Below the pieces are notes generated by a model that saw only the letters and a list, made by a program, of their open reading frames with translations, did no database searches and had not been told where the DNA came from. A program made the translations under genes and the position numbers. This document shows positions 6,579-8,072 of a stretch of 8,072 bases of DNA, one piece after another; position 1 is the stretch's first letter, and every line of letters starts with the position of its first letter. Location: the NCBI GenBank assembly GCA_003165455.1, contig PLUJ01000318.1, positions 1-8,072 of the forward strand, written 5' to 3'. This DNA is from Acidobacteriaceae bacterium (GTDB lineage: Bacteria; Acidobacteriota; Terriglobia; Terriglobales; Acidobacteriaceae).

Positions 6579-6596
6579 CGGCCTTTGTAGAGGCCG
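6579..6596 (+). terminator. Possible weak terminator after the receiver-PilZ gene
   Basis: CGGCCT (6579-6584), loop TTGTAG, AGGCCG (6591-6596) is a perfect 6-bp GC-rich stem starting 7 bases after the stop codon. The downstream sequence GTTCTCGCTCTATTT is pyrimidine-rich but lacks a real T-run, so intrinsic termination would be inefficient. The position is its best support. Confidence 0.35.
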
Positions 6597-6704
6597 GTTC
6601 TCGCTCTATTTGGCCTCCGAGGATGGCATAAACACGGTTTTTGGATCAAAATGGGTGACGAAAAAGGGGCTACGCCGATAGTTTAGTTGACAGGGCTGTT
6701 CGCA

Positions 6705-8072
6705 ATGTCCACACTTCGATCAGGCAAAAGGGCCGTCCAGAGCGAGATGTCAACGATTCCCAAACCGGCGGCCGATCATGCAACCGGCCTTTCGAGCGCC
6801 CCGATTTCGACATGGCCTCGGGAACGCGCCGGACCCCGCCCTGCACAGCATGCTCCTTTCAATGGCTCTCTTGCGAACCCAGAATCTCGTCCTGCCGGAA
6901 GCGAAGCCTTGCAAGCATTGCTGGCGTTTTCCGCCATGCATCAGCAGATACGGTTTCGGCGCGCGCTCGCGATGCGGAATAATGGATTCGATGCATTTCC
7001 GCAGCTGCAGGAATTTGAACCCACGGAACAGTACATTCTCGATGACGTCCTCCAATCCGTAGCGCAGCGGGCCATTGCAATCACCGGCGCCGATGGATTG
7101 GGAATCGCGCTGGCCGAAAATGATGAAATTGTTTTGCGCGCTTCCGCGGGCGCAATCAAGCCCGACGTGGGCGCTCGCATTCAGCGCGATTCAGCTTTTT
7201 CCGGAGCCTGCTTTCGCCTGGCCCAGATCATCCGGTGTGACGACACCGAAAAAGATAGTCGAGTGAACATCGATGCCTGCCGCAAACTGGGCGCGCGTTC
7301 GATGGTTGCGGTTCCGCTGTGCGGGCGTCGTCGCGTCATCGGATTGCTGGAAGCTTTCTCGGCGGAACCGTTTGGATTCAACGACAGCGATGTCAGCAGC
7401 CTCGAACTTCTTGCCGAACTCGTGGTCTCAGCGCTGAAGCCAGAAGAAGAGGACAACTTCGCGCAATCGGCGCAAGTTGCCGAAGCGAAACTTGCCTCCC
7501 CTGAAGTCGACATCCCAGCCGCGCAATCACAACCAACGGAATACGCCGTTTCCGAAATGGCTTTGCCGATAGTTGTGGCGGTTTCCGCGCCGGTTGCGGA
7601 TCCGGAGATTGCGCCTGTTGCTTCTAGCTTCTTCGAATTGCCCACGACTCCAGCGGGTGCAGAACAAGATTTCGATCGCCAGGGCGTCGATATTGACGAA
7701 ACGACTTTGGCCGAGGTCGCTGCAGAACCAGCGCCGGAACGCCATCCCGGAGCTGTGCTCGTATTGATGCTGCTCGTGTTGTGCATTCTGGTAGCTGCGG
7801 GCGTCTGGTGGAGACTAAAGAGCGCTGCGCACGGCATCACACTTGTTCCCTCAGTGCAAAACGCAGCGGCGAATCCAGCCGCAGCCAAGCCCCCGACTCC
7901 TTCCGATGTTCCGGCGACGACGACTGACAAACATTCCGCCGCGGATCACATCGCCAATTCGTCATCACCCTCGAACGCAACGACCGAATCCAAGCCTCCC
8001 GCTGATTCCGATTCTGTTCGGTCGTCGGAAGCATCGTCGGAAACATCGAAGTTGTCGCGCATCACCGGCATC
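6705..8072 (+). CDS. GAF domain protein with one membrane helix, 3' end outside the window
   Basis: The reading frame is open from the ATG at 6705 to the window end, giving 456 residues with no stop. Residues 1-65 are low-complexity and Pro/Ala-rich. Residues about 108-245 fit a GAF sensor domain: a start helix EQYILDDVLQSVAQRAIAIT (108-127), GADGLGIALAENDEIVLRAS (128-147), FSGACFRLAQIIRCDD (165-180), and RSMVAVPLCGRRRVIGLLEA (198-217) with the typical VPL...IGLLE strand pair. An acidic, Ala/Pro-rich linker follows, then one hydrophobic helix at about 350-370 (AVLVLMLLVLCILVAAGVWW) ending in WRLK. Positive residues after the helix and acidic linker before it leave topology open, although a cytosolic GAF is expected. 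Residues 375-445 are Pro/Ser/Thr/Ala-rich, like a periplasmic spacer. The final LSRITGI resembles the first strand of AMIN domains, but this is a guess. The start could also be ATG 6747 or TTG 6687; all lack a good ribosome site. GAF ligand unknown. Confidence 0.8.
   Translation, partial: MSTLRSGKRAVQSEMSTIPKPAADHATGLSSAPISTWPRERAGPRPAQHAPFNGSLANPESRPAGSEALQALLAFSAMHQQIRFRRALAMRNNGFDAFPQLQEFEPTEQYILDDVLQSVAQRAIAITGADGLGIALAENDEIVLRASAGAIKPDVGARIQRDSAFSGACFRLAQIIRCDDTEKDSRVNIDACRKLGARSMVAVPLCGRRRVIGLLEAFSAEPFGFNDSDVSSLELLAELVVSALKPEEEDNFAQSAQVAEAKLASPEVDIPAAQSQPTEYAVSEMALPIVVAVSAPVADPEIAPVASSFFELPTTPAGAEQDFDRQGVDIDETTLAEVAAEPAPERHPGAVLVLMLLVLCILVAAGVWWRLKSAAHGITLVPSVQNAAANPAAAKPPTPSDVPATTTDKHSAADHIANSSSPSNATTESKPPADSDSVRSSEASSETSKLSRITGI

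Noticed and set aside
6651..6686. 11-codon frame MGDEKGATPIV before the GAF gene as a leader peptide
   Set aside because: It has no special codon content, no ribosome site and no attached attenuator structure. Short frames like this are expected by chance.
7181..7930. 249-codon open frame on the minus strand
   Set aside because: It is antisense to the GAF protein frame, and its Ser/Ala/Thr-rich translation mirrors the low-complexity plus-strand sequence.

Overview
The window looks like ordinary chromosome from a soil-type member of the Acidobacteriota (Terriglobia). This rests on the moderately high GC content, the combination of an EngB GTPase, a GT39 glycosyltransferase with a TPR tail, several PilZ proteins and a GAF protein, and their overall protein style. 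No 16S rRNA or other phylogenetic marker is present, so the assignment is inference. I see no mobile element, CRISPR array, tRNA or rRNA.

Left part (1-3551). A minus-strand GNAT acetyltransferase gene is followed by a likely intrinsic terminator at the window edge. It is divergent from a complete ysxC/engB gene for a ribosome-assembly GTPase, with about 230 bp between them. EngB converges on a long minus-strand gene for an integral-membrane glycosyltransferase (GT39/PMT-like) with a C-terminal TPR-like tail.

Middle (3552-4127). A 576-bp stretch without a convincing gene separates the divergent glycosyltransferase and the first PilZ gene. It contains several short perfect or near-perfect inverted repeats, possibly a structured 5' leader of the PilZ gene, and two tandem pairs of an ACCGA pentamer.

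Right part (4128-8072). Four genes lie on the plus strand: a PilZ protein with both c-di-GMP-binding motifs; a UDP-sugar 4-epimerase of the extended SDR family; a protein joining a degenerate receiver-like domain to a PilZ-like domain; and, cut by the window end, a protein with a GAF domain, one transmembrane helix and a Pro/Ser/Thr/Ala-rich segment. The last gene has no stop in the window and covers 456 codons.

The plus-strand cluster suggests c-di-GMP-linked control of envelope or exopolysaccharide production: the epimerase would supply a nucleotide sugar, and the PilZ and GAF proteins would sense signals. This is inferred from gene order only. The most unusual items are the degenerate receiver-PilZ fusion, the GAF-membrane-extracytoplasmic protein and the hairpin-rich leader. 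None is clear proof of a new system.
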